The notes under the pieces: model-generated
Databases searched by the model: none
What the model was told of the DNA's origin: nothing
What the model saw: only the letters and a program-made list of their open reading frames with translations
Shown here: one piece after another, positions 50,777 through 59,279 of the stretch
How positions within the stretch are numbered: the first letter of the stretch is position 1
Layout of the letters: every line of letters begins with the position of its first letter
NCBI GenBank assembly: GCA_964541755.1
Contig: CAZIRF010000010.1
Location: forward strand, 1 to 64,000
Direction of reading: 5' to 3'
DNA from: CAZIRF01 sp964541755
GTDB taxonomy: Bacteria; Spirochaetota; Spirochaetia; Treponematales; Breznakiellaceae
DNA length: 64,000 nucleotides
Translations under genes and position numbers: made by a program

Positions 50777-52449
50777 GAGACATAACCGTACACATGGACG
50801 ATGGGGCCATAATCACCTGTCCCTTTGGCACCCGTATCGAGGAACTCGCCCCGCGTTTTGCGCCTCAGGATTCCCCGGTAGTTGCGGCCAAAGCCAACAA
50901 CGCCATCGTTTCCCTGGGGATGCGCCTCGAGGTCAACACCCGCCTCTCCCCGGTCCCGCTCTTTTCGCAGCAGGGCTCCATGGTCTACCGCCGCTCCCTC
51001 GCCTTCCTTTTGGCGAAGGCCGCCCATGAGGTCCTTCCCGACCACAGCCTGCAAATAGGGCACTCACTGGGCTACGGATACTATTACACGTTTTCCGACG
51101 ACCACGTCCCCGGCAAGAAGGAGCTCTCTGCGCTTGCGGAGCGCATGCACAAGCTTGTGGCAGAGGATCTGCCCCTGCGCTATTACAGTCTTTCCTATGC
51201 GGACGCCTGCGAGCTCTTCGCAGAGAGCGCCCAGGAGGATACCTACCTCCTCCTTGAACACATCAACGCCTACAGTGTCTCGGTCAACGAGTGCCAGGGC
51301 TTTACCGACCTCGCTGTCGCTCCGCTGGTGCCGCGCAGCTCGATACTTACCGCCTTTGAAATCATGCCCTACGAAAACGGCTTCCTCCTGCGTTTCCCAG
51401 CGACCCACAACCGGGGCGTTATCGAGCCCTTCGTGGACAGCCCGCGCATCTTCAGTGTCTACAAAGAATACAAAATGTGGGGTCGCTCTGTCGGGGTCAA
51501 TTCCGTGGGACAGCTCAACCGCAGGATTTCGGAAGGCGAGATCAAGGAGTTCATTCAGATAAGCGAGGCATTCCAGAACAAGAAGCTCGCAGAGATTGCA
51601 GACCGCGTCTATCAAAATCGCGATCGCGCCAAGATTGTCCTCATTGCGGGCCCTTCGAGTTCGGGCAAGACGACAACGGCCAAGCGCCTGTCCATTTTCC
51701 TCCGCGTCATGGGGCTTGAGCCCCTGGCCATCAGTCTTGACGACTATTACCTGGGGGCCGAAGCCGCTCCCCGCAATGAAAAGGGCGAGCCGGATTTCGA
51801 GTGCCTCGAAGCCCTCGATGTGCCGTATTTCAACCAGCAACTCCTCGAGCTCCTCGACGGCAGGGAAGTGGAGATCCCGGTGTTCGATTTCAAGATCGGC
51901 GCGCGCCGCCCCCTTGCCAATGCCCGCGAGGAGGCCCGGCACCGCATCAAACTGGGGCCGCGCAGCGTCCTTGTTGTGGAGGGGATACACGGCCTCAACG
52001 ATGCCCTTTCGTATCAGGTGCCGCGCGAGAACAAGTTCAAGATGTACGTTTCGGCACTCACGCAGCTCAATCTCGACGATCACAACCGCATTCCCACGAG
52101 CGACAATCGTCTGGTGCGCCGCATGGTCCGCGATCACAATTTCCGCAACTATGGCGCCGGCAAGACCATAAAGATGTGGCCGAACGTCCAGGCCGGCGAA
52201 AAAAAACACATATTTCCCTTTCAGGATTCTGCCGATGTCGCCTTCAATTCCGCCCTTGACTATGAGCTTTCGGTGCTCAAGGTCTACGCGGAGCCCCTCC
52301 TGCGCTCGGTGAAGCCCACGATGGAAGAGTATGCAGAGGCCTCGCGTATATTGGCCTTCCTGGACAATTTCTCGCCGATACCGTCCTTCATGGTCCCGAA
52401 CCAGAGTATTCTGCGCGAATTTATCGGGGGATCGGAATTCAAATACTGA
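50773..52449 (+). CDS. Uridine kinase-type nucleoside kinase with TGS and ThrRS-like editing domains
   Basis: A 558-residue three-part protein. A TGS domain (about 1-65, ITVHMDDGAIITCPFGTRIEEL) and a threonyl-tRNA-synthetase-like second additional domain (GHSLGYGYYYTFSDDH...) precede a uridine kinase/PRK domain with P-loop VLIAGPSSSGKTTTAKRL at about 290-307, the ISLDDYYLG substrate loop and VVEGIHGLNDALS. Proteins of this design occur in spirochaetes and clostridia and are annotated as nucleoside kinases; why they carry tRNA-synthetase-like parts is unclear. ATG 50773 follows AGGAG. It ends the operon, with a strong terminator at 52482-52510. Confidence 0.88.
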   Translation: MRDITVHMDDGAIITCPFGTRIEELAPRFAPQDSPVVAAKANNAIVSLGMRLEVNTRLSPVPLFSQQGSMVYRRSLAFLLAKAAHEVLPDHSLQIGHSLGYGYYYTFSDDHVPGKKELSALAERMHKLVAEDLPLRYYSLSYADACELFAESAQEDTYLLLEHINAYSVSVNECQGFTDLAVAPLVPRSSILTAFEIMPYENGFLLRFPATHNRGVIEPFVDSPRIFSVYKEYKMWGRSVGVNSVGQLNRRISEGEIKEFIQISEAFQNKKLAEIADRVYQNRDRAKIVLIAGPSSSGKTTTAKRLSIFLRVMGLEPLAISLDDYYLGAEAAPRNEKGEPDFECLEALDVPYFNQQLLELLDGREVEIPVFDFKIGARRPLANAREEARHRIKLGPRSVLVVEGIHGLNDALSYQVPRENKFKMYVSALTQLNLDDHNRIPTSDNRLVRRMVRDHNFRNYGAGKTIKMWPNVQAGEKKHIFPFQDSADVAFNSALDYELSVLKVYAEPLLRSVKPTMEEYAEASRILAFLDNFSPIPSFMVPNQSILREFIGGSEFKY

Positions 52450-52481
52450 TGCCCTGTCGGGGCGGTAGATGACCTTCCAAT

Positions 52482-52510
52482 AAAAAAACCGGCCATAGGC
52501 CGGTTTTTTT
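52482..52510. terminator. Bidirectional terminator between convergent operons
   Basis: A7 CCGGCC ATA GGCCGG T7: the GC stem (52489-52502) is extended by A-T pairs and has T-runs in both directions. It separates the kinase gene (plus) from the partner-switch genes (minus). Confidence 0.92.
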
Positions 52511-52573
52511 GGGCAAGCACAAGCTGACCATCAGAAGTTCTATTTTCCCCTTTCTTTGGAAGGGGCTTGGTAA

Positions 52574-53122
52574 TCAATCGTCTATGGCAACACCGTGTCT
52601 CTTGCGGGCAAAGACTTTCTTGGCTGCGACTCCATTCTTCTTGTTGTTGTATATGAAGCCGGCATTCCAGTATTCAAGGGCGGCGAAGAGGGCGTTACCA
52701 CCGTCGTAGTCATCGCTCTTTGCGGTACGGAAGGAGACGTAATTGCCCAATTCTTCGAAATTCTGCTCATAGAGGCAGGCAACCCGCTTCCGGTTGAATT
52801 CGTTCCATTTCTCGAGGTCCTTGAAGCCTTCGCCTTCGTCCTCGACAATGATGCGTGCCTCATCGGAAGAAAACTGGTACCAAACCCGCACCTTCTTGTT
52901 GATATCGTTCTTGTTGCCGTGCTTGACGGCATTCTTGATAATCTCCGATATCTGCTGCTCGAGGAGATTGAGCTCTTTGATCTCCGGCGGGGCCGATTGT
53001 ACGATAAGGAGCGTGAAATAGCGTATTTGGCGGAAATCCGAAGGGAATTCCTTATAGAGCATGTTCGTCTTGTCAAAGAGCTTGGAAGACCCGTCTATCT
53101 TTATTTCCATAACCTGTTCCAT
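52574..53122 (-). CDS. Anti-sigma-factor-type histidine-kinase-like ATPase (RsbW/SpoIIAB-like)
   Basis: A 182-residue GHKL ATPase. The N-box is LLEQQISEIIKNAVKHGNKND and the G1 box VEDEGEGFKDLEKW, as in anti-sigma kinases that phosphorylate STAS antagonists. The C-terminal 60 residues after the ATPase core (FEELGNYVSFRTAKSDDYDGGNALFAAL) differ from Bacillus RsbW. GGAGG precedes ATG 53122. It lies 22 bp after the STAS gene and downstream of an RsbU-type phosphatase, together giving a full partner-switch module. Its target is not identified. Base composition here is noticeably more AT-rich than the neighbours. Confidence 0.8.
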   Translation of the reverse strand: MEQVMEIKIDGSSKLFDKTNMLYKEFPSDFRQIRYFTLLIVQSAPPEIKELNLLEQQISEIIKNAVKHGNKNDINKKVRVWYQFSSDEARIIVEDEGEGFKDLEKWNEFNRKRVACLYEQNFEELGNYVSFRTAKSDDYDGGNALFAALEYWNAGFIYNNKKNGVAAKKVFARKRHGVAIDD

Positions 53123-53143
53123 GGTGTTGCCTCCGTTTGCTGC

Positions 53144-53482
53144 CTAGCCTTCCATCTGTTTTACGGCTTCTTCGATAGACGCGCTAATGGGAAAGTACCC
53201 CATCAGTTTTGTCAGTTCGATGACTTTTTTAACCGATCCGTGGATATTCGTGATGGTCAGCTTGAGATTCATCTTTTTGATGGTTGAACAAATGTATATG
53301 AGGGCGCCAATACCACTCGAGTCGATATAGTCGACGCCCTGCAGGTTGATGATGAAGCGCTCAACCTTTTTCTCGAGCATCTTCATGACCAATTCCTTGA
53401 GCTTGTACGAGTTGTAGAGATCCATTTCCCCACTCACATCGATGATGTAGATTTCTCCGTTCTTGCGGATCTTCAGTTCCAT
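53144..53482 (-). CDS. STAS-domain anti-sigma factor antagonist (SpoIIAA/RsbV-like)
   Basis: A 112-residue single STAS domain. The phosphorylation-site motif is YIDSSGIGALIYI, and the fold begins with IYIIDVSGEMDLYNSYKL. When not phosphorylated it should bind the ATPase encoded next to it and release that protein's partner. AGGAG precedes the ATG. It lies between the phosphatase and kinase genes of the same putative switch. Confidence 0.9.
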   Translation of the reverse strand: MELKIRKNGEIYIIDVSGEMDLYNSYKLKELVMKMLEKKVERFIINLQGVDYIDSSGIGALIYICSTIKKMNLKLTITNIHGSVKKVIELTKLMGYFPISASIEEAVKQMEG

Positions 53483-53502
53483 ATCGTCTCCTGCTCTTGT
53501 AA

Positions 53503-55419
53503 TTACCGCTTGACCTTCATTGCCAGGACCGTCTGGTCGTCGTGTTGTCGCACAGAGCCTGCAAAATCGGTGATTTCGCGGTCTATGCGGGTGACCAATT
53601 CCTTGACCGGTACATCGTTACTCTTGTGAAGTATAGTCGTCAAATTGCGAATGCCAAACTGACGTCCTGCTCCATTCATCGTTTCGACGACACCGTCGGT
53701 ATATAGTAACACAATATCGTCTGTATCCAAAGTAAAATGCGTTGCTTTGTATTCGTGAGCCTTTTCGACACCTATCGGGACGCTGTGTATCTCCACTGCA
53801 TCCACAATGCCGTCGCGGCTTTTCCAGATGAGGGGAGGGCGGTGCCCGGCGTTTGCATACTCGCATTCACCGGTGAGCGGGTTGTAGATGAGTATCTGCA
53901 AGGTTGCAAAGTGATCGAGATCGATCTTTCCGGTTATACCGCGATTGACCCAGTTGAGTATGGTCGCCGCATCCTGTTTCGTGTTCGTTACGAGGTAGAG
54001 GATGGCGCGAATCATCACCATGATAAGGCTGGCCGGAACGCCTTTTCCGGCGACATCGCACATCACGAGGTATATCCGGTCCTTGCGGGCCGGAATGACG
54101 TCGAAGTAGTCGCCACAGACGCCGCGCGCCGGCTTGGAAAGGAAGGAGAAATCCGCCAGGGGCAGATCCTTGATTTTTCGGGGGGTTACCGTCTTTTGGA
54201 TATCCGCCGCGATGGCCGCAGCGGTATCGATATCGGTACGTTCGGTAACGTCCTGGAAGGAATAGACATTGTTGATGACCAAGGAGGCGAAATCCGCCAT
54301 GAGGCTGGCGCGGTCAAAGTCCTCGTCGCGGTAATGGCGGGAGCTCTCGTGGCGGGTGAGTATCGACATACCGATGACGCGGTCGTTGATAATGAAGGGT
54401 GAAATGATTGCACTGCCGGCGCGAAGGGTGTCGTGCAGGACGAGGGAGTCATTTTCGCTGCAGTCCGGGATGAAATGGGCCTTGCCCGACTGTATGATTT
54501 CGGCGATAAGCCCCTGGGTAAGAGGTATGTTGAGAGAGGAGAGCCAGCGCTGCATTGATTCGCGGTCTCCGGGAATGTCGTCGGGTATCGGGAGCAGGGG
54601 ATCCGGTTCGCCATAGGCCCCCCGGCAGACAACCTGATCTTCAAAATCGTCGACCATAAGGACCAGGGCTCCATCAGAATCTGTTTCTGTTGCGAGGGTT
54701 TGGGCTACATAGGCCGTAAGGGCCTGGATATCGGCACCGGTTGATATGGTGTCCGAGGCACGGGAGACGAAGCCATAGAGGGTATCAACCGTGTCGGATT
54801 GGAAGTCGCGGTCTTTGAGTATGTTGTCTTGCAAGATGCGCCAGTAATCAACAAGCCCCAGAACAAAGGCGGTGTATGCCAGTGGCAGGATGAGAGCACT
54901 GCGGATGCCGGAGTCCTTTGCTATGAGCGGAACGATCAAGGGCAAGAGGAGGGCGGTGGCAAAGGCCACGAGGCCCAAGGTCGAGAGTCGACGATCGAGT
55001 CCCTGTGTGTCGGTAATGAAGAGGAGTGCAAAGGCTGCAAGGGCTGTTACAAGGGCAAGGATGTGTGAAACGATAGCGGGAAGGGGCAGGAAGAGAAGCA
55101 CCACACTGGTTGCGCAGAGGAGCACTCCGCCGACAAGAGCCAGAATATAGCGTGTGTTTTTTTTATCGAGAAAGAGGACGAGGAGCAAAAACAGTATGGG
55201 CAAGAGATCGCTGATGCCGGCAAAGAGCGGGAACGTCAGGAAAAGAAAGACGATATCACGGGCGGCGAGGACACCCAGGAGGGGGAGTGCGACGCGTGCT
55301 ATGCGAACGGTATCGGTCTTGCGTATTCCCAAAAGGAGAAACAAGGCCGTCGCCAATAGCAAGAGTTGTACCAAAATTGGCAGGTATGCAGTGCCATGAA
55401 GTAATTCGGAAACATCCAT
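53503..55419 (-). CDS. Membrane-bound PP2C-type phosphatase with GAF domain (RsbU-like)
   Basis: A 638-residue receptor-like phosphatase. Residues 1-200 hold seven or so hydrophobic helices, then a GAF-like sensor region (about 225-395, ALVLMVDDFEDQVVCRG...GSAIISPFIINDRVIGMSILTR) and a SpoIIE/PP2C domain (about 420-638) with metal-site motifs GVCGDYFDVIPA, YLVMCDVAGKGVPASLIM, YANAGHRPPLIW, LLYTDGVVE and QHDDQTVLAM. It would dephosphorylate the STAS protein encoded 20 bp downstream. The signal is unknown. It is the first gene of the three-gene unit. Confidence 0.88.
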   Translation of the reverse strand: MDVSELLHGTAYLPILVQLLLLATALFLLLGIRKTDTVRIARVALPLLGVLAARDIVFLFLTFPLFAGISDLLPILFLLLVLFLDKKNTRYILALVGGVLLCATSVVLLFLPLPAIVSHILALVTALAAFALLFITDTQGLDRRLSTLGLVAFATALLLPLIVPLIAKDSGIRSALILPLAYTAFVLGLVDYWRILQDNILKDRDFQSDTVDTLYGFVSRASDTISTGADIQALTAYVAQTLATETDSDGALVLMVDDFEDQVVCRGAYGEPDPLLPIPDDIPGDRESMQRWLSSLNIPLTQGLIAEIIQSGKAHFIPDCSENDSLVLHDTLRAGSAIISPFIINDRVIGMSILTRHESSRHYRDEDFDRASLMADFASLVINNVYSFQDVTERTDIDTAAAIAADIQKTVTPRKIKDLPLADFSFLSKPARGVCGDYFDVIPARKDRIYLVMCDVAGKGVPASLIMVMIRAILYLVTNTKQDAATILNWVNRGITGKIDLDHFATLQILIYNPLTGECEYANAGHRPPLIWKSRDGIVDAVEIHSVPIGVEKAHEYKATHFTLDTDDIVLLYTDGVVETMNGAGRQFGIRNLTTILHKSNDVPVKELVTRIDREITDFAGSVRQHDDQTVLAMKVKR

Positions 55420-55578
55420 TTTTTGTCCAGCCTGAAACTAGGATAGGTTTTGTCCGACACCCGGAACATCCAGCGGTTCGAGGCGTTAGACAAGTGTTTT
55501 TTCATTGCCCAGCCAAGACATGAAACCCGTAAATGTCATCCAAAGTGTAGCATCGAAGACGGGAGGCGTCAAGCAAAT

Positions 55579-55623
55579 GCACCCGACCGCCCCGGTTCCC
55601 GGGAGGCGCTTCCGATCGGGTGC
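55579..55623. other. Imperfect hairpin in the ettA/phosphatase gap
   Basis: GCACCCGA (55579-55586) and TCGGGTGC (55616-55623) are perfect 8-bp arms around a GC-rich loop, just past the ettA stop on the minus strand. No T-run follows. Nothing else was recognised in the 211-bp gap 55420-55630, apart from a possible TATCCT -10 for the phosphatase operon. Confidence 0.35.
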
Positions 55624-55630
55624 GAATGCA

Positions 55631-57313
55631 TCAGCGTTCGAGTTTTCGGTAGATATAGCGGTGGGGGCGATCCGCGTCTGCGCCCAGTTGTTCGCGGCGC
55701 CACTGGGCGTATTCGGACCAGTTGCCATCAAACCAATTGATATCTCCATCTTCAAAGGCGAGTATGTGGGTTGCAACCCGGTCGAGGAACCATCGATCGT
55801 GGCTCACCACGAGGATGGTGCCCGCGAAACTGTCTATGGCTTCTTCGAGTGCCCGCATTGTGTTGACGTCAAGGTCGTTTGTCGGTTCGTCCAGGAGCAG
55901 GACATTTGCCCCTTCCTTGAGCATGAGGGCGAGGTTCAAGCGGTTGCGTTCGCCCCCGGAGAGTACCCCGACTTTCTTCTGCTGATCTGCTCCGGAAAAA
56001 TTGTACCAGGAGCAGTAGGCTCGGGAGTTGACTTCCTGATGCATGCCCAGCTTGATGCGGTCCTGGCCATCGGAGAGGAGTTCCCAGACACTTTTTTCAT
56101 CGTCGAGGCGATCCCTCATCTGGTCTGCACAGGCGAGTTTTACCGTTTCTCCGAGCTTGATGTTCCCCGAATCGGGTGTTTCCGAGCCCGTCATCAGTTT
56201 GAAGAGTGTGGTCTTGCCCGCCCCATTGGGCCCGACAATGCCCACGCAGGCCCCGGGGGGAACCGTGAAATCGAGATCTTTGTAGAGAATGTGATCGCCA
56301 AAGGCTTTCGTGAGCTTGTTTGCCTGAATGACAACTTGTCCCAAACGTGGTCCCGGTGGAATGGTGATGCGGTTGTCCTTGACCTTTTCCCGCTCTCCAT
56401 CCTGCAAGAGTTTTTCGTATCCGCTTATGCGCGCCTTGCTTTTTGCGTGTCTGCCTTTTGCGCTCATGTGTATCCACTCAAGTTCGCGTTCCAGACTCTT
56501 TCGACGTTCGCTCTCGCCCTTTTCTTCTAGGGCGATGCGTTGCTGTTTTTGATCCAGCCAGGAGGAGTAGTTGCCCTTCCATGGGATGCCTTCGCCGCGG
56601 TCAAGCTCGAGTATCCATCCGGCGACATTGTCTAAAAAGTAGCGGTCGTGGGTGATGGCTATAACCGTTCCCTCGTACTGTTGCAGGTGGCGTTCGAGCC
56701 AGGCGACGGTCTCTGCGTCGAGGTGGTTGGTCGGTTCGTCCAAAAGGAGGATGTCCGGCTTGGCCAAGAGCAGGCGGCAGAGGGCAACCCGGCGCTTTTC
56801 ACCGCCGGAGAGGGTGTCGACAAGTTGTTCTGGCGGGGGACAGCGCAGGGCATCCATTGCCAGGTCGAGCCGACTGTCGAGATTCCAGCCATCGAGGGCT
56901 TCGATGCGATCCTGGAGGGCTGCCTGTTTGTCGGCGAGTTTGTCGAAATCGGCATCGGGGTCGCCAAAGGCCTCGCTTACCGCCTCAAAGTCTGCGAGGA
57001 GTTGAATCAGTTCGCCGACCCCTTCGGCCACGACCTCCCGGACGGTTTTGCCGGTCTGGAGCTCGGGCTCTTGGGGCAGATAGCCGATTTTGTATCCGGG
57101 GGCGATGGAAATATCGCCCCCGTACTCGGTGTCTACGCCGGCCATGATCTTGAGCAGGCTCGATTTACCCGAGCCGTTGAGACCGATAACCCCGATCTTT
57201 GCCCCGTAATAGTAGGAAATTGAAATGTCCTTGAGGACCTGTTTGGTCCCGTGTTTGCGCGAAACGCGGGACATCGTATAGATGATTTTCTTGTCGTCGA
57301 AGGTACTTGCCAT
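55631..57313 (-). CDS. ettA: Energy-dependent translational throttle protein EttA (ABC-F family)
   Basis: Ribosome-binding ABC-F ATPase of 560 residues that acts at the E site to gate the first elongation step according to ATP/ADP ratio. It has two ATPase domains with Walker A GLNGSGKSS and GPNGAGKTT, signature LSGGEKRR and LSGGERNR, and Walker B LLLDEPTNHLD and LLLDEPTNDLD, plus the EttA arm insertion and a charged P-site tRNA interaction motif linker (LEWIHMSAKGRHAKSKARI). Length matches E. coli EttA (555). ATG 57313 is preferred; it lacks a clear ribosome binding site and lies in a perfect hairpin. Confidence 0.95.
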   Translation of the reverse strand: MASTFDDKKIIYTMSRVSRKHGTKQVLKDISISYYYGAKIGVIGLNGSGKSSLLKIMAGVDTEYGGDISIAPGYKIGYLPQEPELQTGKTVREVVAEGVGELIQLLADFEAVSEAFGDPDADFDKLADKQAALQDRIEALDGWNLDSRLDLAMDALRCPPPEQLVDTLSGGEKRRVALCRLLLAKPDILLLDEPTNHLDAETVAWLERHLQQYEGTVIAITHDRYFLDNVAGWILELDRGEGIPWKGNYSSWLDQKQQRIALEEKGESERRKSLERELEWIHMSAKGRHAKSKARISGYEKLLQDGEREKVKDNRITIPPGPRLGQVVIQANKLTKAFGDHILYKDLDFTVPPGACVGIVGPNGAGKTTLFKLMTGSETPDSGNIKLGETVKLACADQMRDRLDDEKSVWELLSDGQDRIKLGMHQEVNSRAYCSWYNFSGADQQKKVGVLSGGERNRLNLALMLKEGANVLLLDEPTNDLDVNTMRALEEAIDSFAGTILVVSHDRWFLDRVATHILAFEDGDINWFDGNWSEYAQWRREQLGADADRPHRYIYRKLER

Positions 57314-57328
57314 GATTGTATCATGGCA
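57308..57328 (-). promoter_or_regulatory. Hairpin occluding the ettA start codon
   Basis: TGCCATGAT (57308-57316) and ATCATGGCA (57320-57328) are exact reverse complements around a 3-nt loop. In the ettA mRNA the start codon lies in the 3' arm. The 9-bp stem would hide it from ribosomes; it could also be a protein-binding palindrome. Confidence 0.5.
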
Positions 57329-57391
57329 CATTCCGGCCTCTTGTTACAGGGGTTTCCCTTTACCTGTTTGGGGTGGTCCCGGTTCACTCTC

Positions 57392-58057
57392 CTACATGAA
57401 GAATATTGCGAACCAGTGGGTAATGGCTCCTGCAAGGACAAAAGCGTGCCAGGCGACATGGGTGCCACGACGTGCTTTCATACGATACCAGAGGGTACCG
57501 GCCGTATATGCAAGGCCCCCGATTATCAGGAGTGTGATGCTCGTGCGGTTTACTGCTTCGACGAGGGGTTTCCAGCCCATCACTATGGCCCAGCCCATCA
57601 GAATGTATACGGCTACTTCGACCTTTTTGAGGGCCTTGACGCCCGTTGCGTAGAGGATGATGCCCAAAATGGCCAGGCCCCACTCAAAGCCAAAGAGTGC
57701 CCAGCCCCAGGGGCCGCGCATCGCTACCAGACAGAAGGGGGTATAGGTACCGGCGATGAGGAGGTAGATGGCGCCATGGTCGAGAATACGCAAGACCTGT
57801 TTTGCCCCCTCGTGTGAGACCGCATGGTAGAGTGTTGACGAGATAAACATGGTGAACATGGTCGCCCCATAGAGGGCCCCTGAAACGATGAGCCAGGTAT
57901 TCGCTTCGAAGCCGAAGCCGCCGGCTCCCTTTGCAACAAGGAGTGCGAGGCCCGCAAGGGCGAGAAGTGCGCCCAAACCATGTAGAATGGCATTGGCAAG
58001 CTCCTCTGCAGGGGTCTGGAAGGGGAGGGGTTGAATACTTTGTGTACGTTGTGGCAT
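57392..58057 (-). CDS. Hemolysin III / PAQR-family membrane protein
   Basis: A 221-residue protein with seven membrane helices. PAQR motifs are visible: the N-terminal EELANAILHGLGALLALAG, SSTLYHAVSHEGAKQVLRILDHGAIYLLIAGTYTPF with Ser, His and Asp of the metal site, and the C-terminal THVAWHAFVLAGAITHWFAIFF with the second and third His. Bacterial members (YqfA, hemolysin III) have poorly known roles, possibly membrane lipid hydrolysis or homeostasis. AGGAAGAG precedes the ATG. Confidence 0.9.
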   Translation of the reverse strand: MPQRTQSIQPLPFQTPAEELANAILHGLGALLALAGLALLVAKGAGGFGFEANTWLIVSGALYGATMFTMFISSTLYHAVSHEGAKQVLRILDHGAIYLLIAGTYTPFCLVAMRGPWGWALFGFEWGLAILGIILYATGVKALKKVEVAVYILMGWAIVMGWKPLVEAVNRTSITLLIIGGLAYTAGTLWYRMKARRGTHVAWHAFVLAGAITHWFAIFFM

Positions 58058-58127
58058 TGCTCTTCCTGTATTGGCATGGTGATTGCTGCCCGCCGTGCGC
58101 GGGGATAAAAAGATTGACCCTGTTTCC

Positions 58128-58153
58128 CCTGTCGGGTTGCATTTCCCGACAGG
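58128..58153. other. 9-bp perfect hairpin between the sigma-like and hemolysin III genes
   Basis: CCTGTCGGG (58128-58136) pairs with CCCGACAGG (58145-58153) over an 8-nt loop. It follows the stop of the sigma-like gene on the minus strand and could end its transcript, though no T-run is present. Confidence 0.45.
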
Positions 58154-58214
58154 CTATGTCGAAAGAGGCAAAGAATCCATGCTGTTGGCACCCTCTTGTT
58201 GTCTTTAGCAAGAC

Positions 58215-59078
58215 TTATTTGTCCTGTTGGCTGTCGTGGAATTCCCTTTGTCCTGTCTTTGCCGATACCTTTTTACGGAAGGCCCGCAAACTGGATGATA
58301 TCGAACTTTGGGAGACACCCAAAACCTTTGCAATAATCCAGTTGCGAACGCCCACCGCCTGAGGCCCTTGGTGTTGCTTCAGTCGTTTCAATCGTGTTTT
58401 AACCAGTGTAAGTTTATGTTCGATTGTTTCCCGTTCTTTTTGGGAAGCAGGCTCGGCATCGAGCTTTCCTTGTAAAAGAATGATGCGGGCCCAGCATTCT
58501 TCTCTTTTTCGTTCGTATTCGAGTCGGCCGGATACCCCCATATATATGGTCTTTACTTGTTCCACGAGGGCAAAGAGGGTCTTGACTGCGATACCCGTAC
58601 ACGGTGCGAAACGCTCTATAAGTGCATCCGAAAGATTCGGGCAGAGCTTGAGGATGAGAATCAAATGTTGCTTTTTGCTTCCGAATTTTCGTGTTACCGG
58701 GGATTTTTCCGCATGATAACCGGGGTAGCGCGTTTCGTTATCCCGCAATTCTTCGAGCCGGCGATAGCGCCATGCAATAGCCTCTCCCTGGGCCAGAGAG
58801 CATTCTTGCCGCTTTAATTCGACTTTTTGCCAGTGGACGATGGAGTGAATGTACGCATCGAAGGATGAGCTCCCCGGTGAATATGCGTGAAGGGCTTTGA
58901 TAAGGCGGGGGTACATCGAAGCGAGCAGATCATGGCGTTCGTCCTGGTGAAAATTGGCGAGCTTGAAGCGACCGGGGTTGTTGAGGACATGAAGATAAAT
59001 GGCTTCGGCGCAGGCTCGCTCATCGCAGAGCCCTTTCTTGAAGCGAAGCCAGTGTTTGTGTAGCTGTGTCTGTGGCAT
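58215..59078 (-). CDS. Divergent sigma-factor-like DNA-binding protein
   Basis: A 287-residue protein, not assigned with certainty. Residues 20-90 (ERHDLLASMYPRLIKALHAY...SSFDAYIHSIVHWQKVELKR) resemble sigma-70 region 2, and residues 243-270 (VRNWIIAKVLGVSQSSISSSLRAFRKK) look like the region 4 helix-turn-helix. Between them is about 150 residues, far more than in ECF sigma factors, with a Leu-rich helical part and a basic coiled coil (about 185-235). ATG 59078 follows AAGGAG; the frame is open to 59117. It could be an unusual alternative sigma factor, or a regulator derived from one. A two-copy 10-bp repeat lies upstream. Confidence 0.55.
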   Translation of the reverse strand: MPQTQLHKHWLRFKKGLCDERACAEAIYLHVLNNPGRFKLANFHQDERHDLLASMYPRLIKALHAYSPGSSSFDAYIHSIVHWQKVELKRQECSLAQGEAIAWRYRRLEELRDNETRYPGYHAEKSPVTRKFGSKKQHLILILKLCPNLSDALIERFAPCTGIAVKTLFALVEQVKTIYMGVSGRLEYERKREECWARIILLQGKLDAEPASQKERETIEHKLTLVKTRLKRLKQHQGPQAVGVRNWIIAKVLGVSQSSISSSLRAFRKKVSAKTGQREFHDSQQDK

Positions 59079-59194
59079 ACTTTCTCCTTTCCTGGCAAAA
59101 TGCAATTTTCGTGCCAAGAAGAGGAGTAATGCTGATAATTGCTTTATCTGAATAGCATTAAAAAATGTAAAATAATTTTGACCTGAAAACGCAC

Positions 59195-59213
59195 TTACAT
59201 TCGTTTACATTCG
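59195..59213 (-). promoter_or_regulatory. Tandem 10-bp repeat upstream of the sigma-like gene
   Basis: On the minus strand CGAATGTAAA is followed at once by CGAATGTAAG, a spacing of one DNA turn, about 120 bp before the sigma-like gene in an AT-rich gap (59079-59279). TTTACA-N17-GATAAA lies downstream and could be a weak promoter. The arrangement suggests a regulator-binding site, but there is no direct evidence. Confidence 0.35.
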
Positions 59214-59279
59214 GAGCTCTCATATGCTTTTCTTGAGGGTCTTTCGGTTCTTCCTTTCATATGATGAAAAGGCAAAGAT

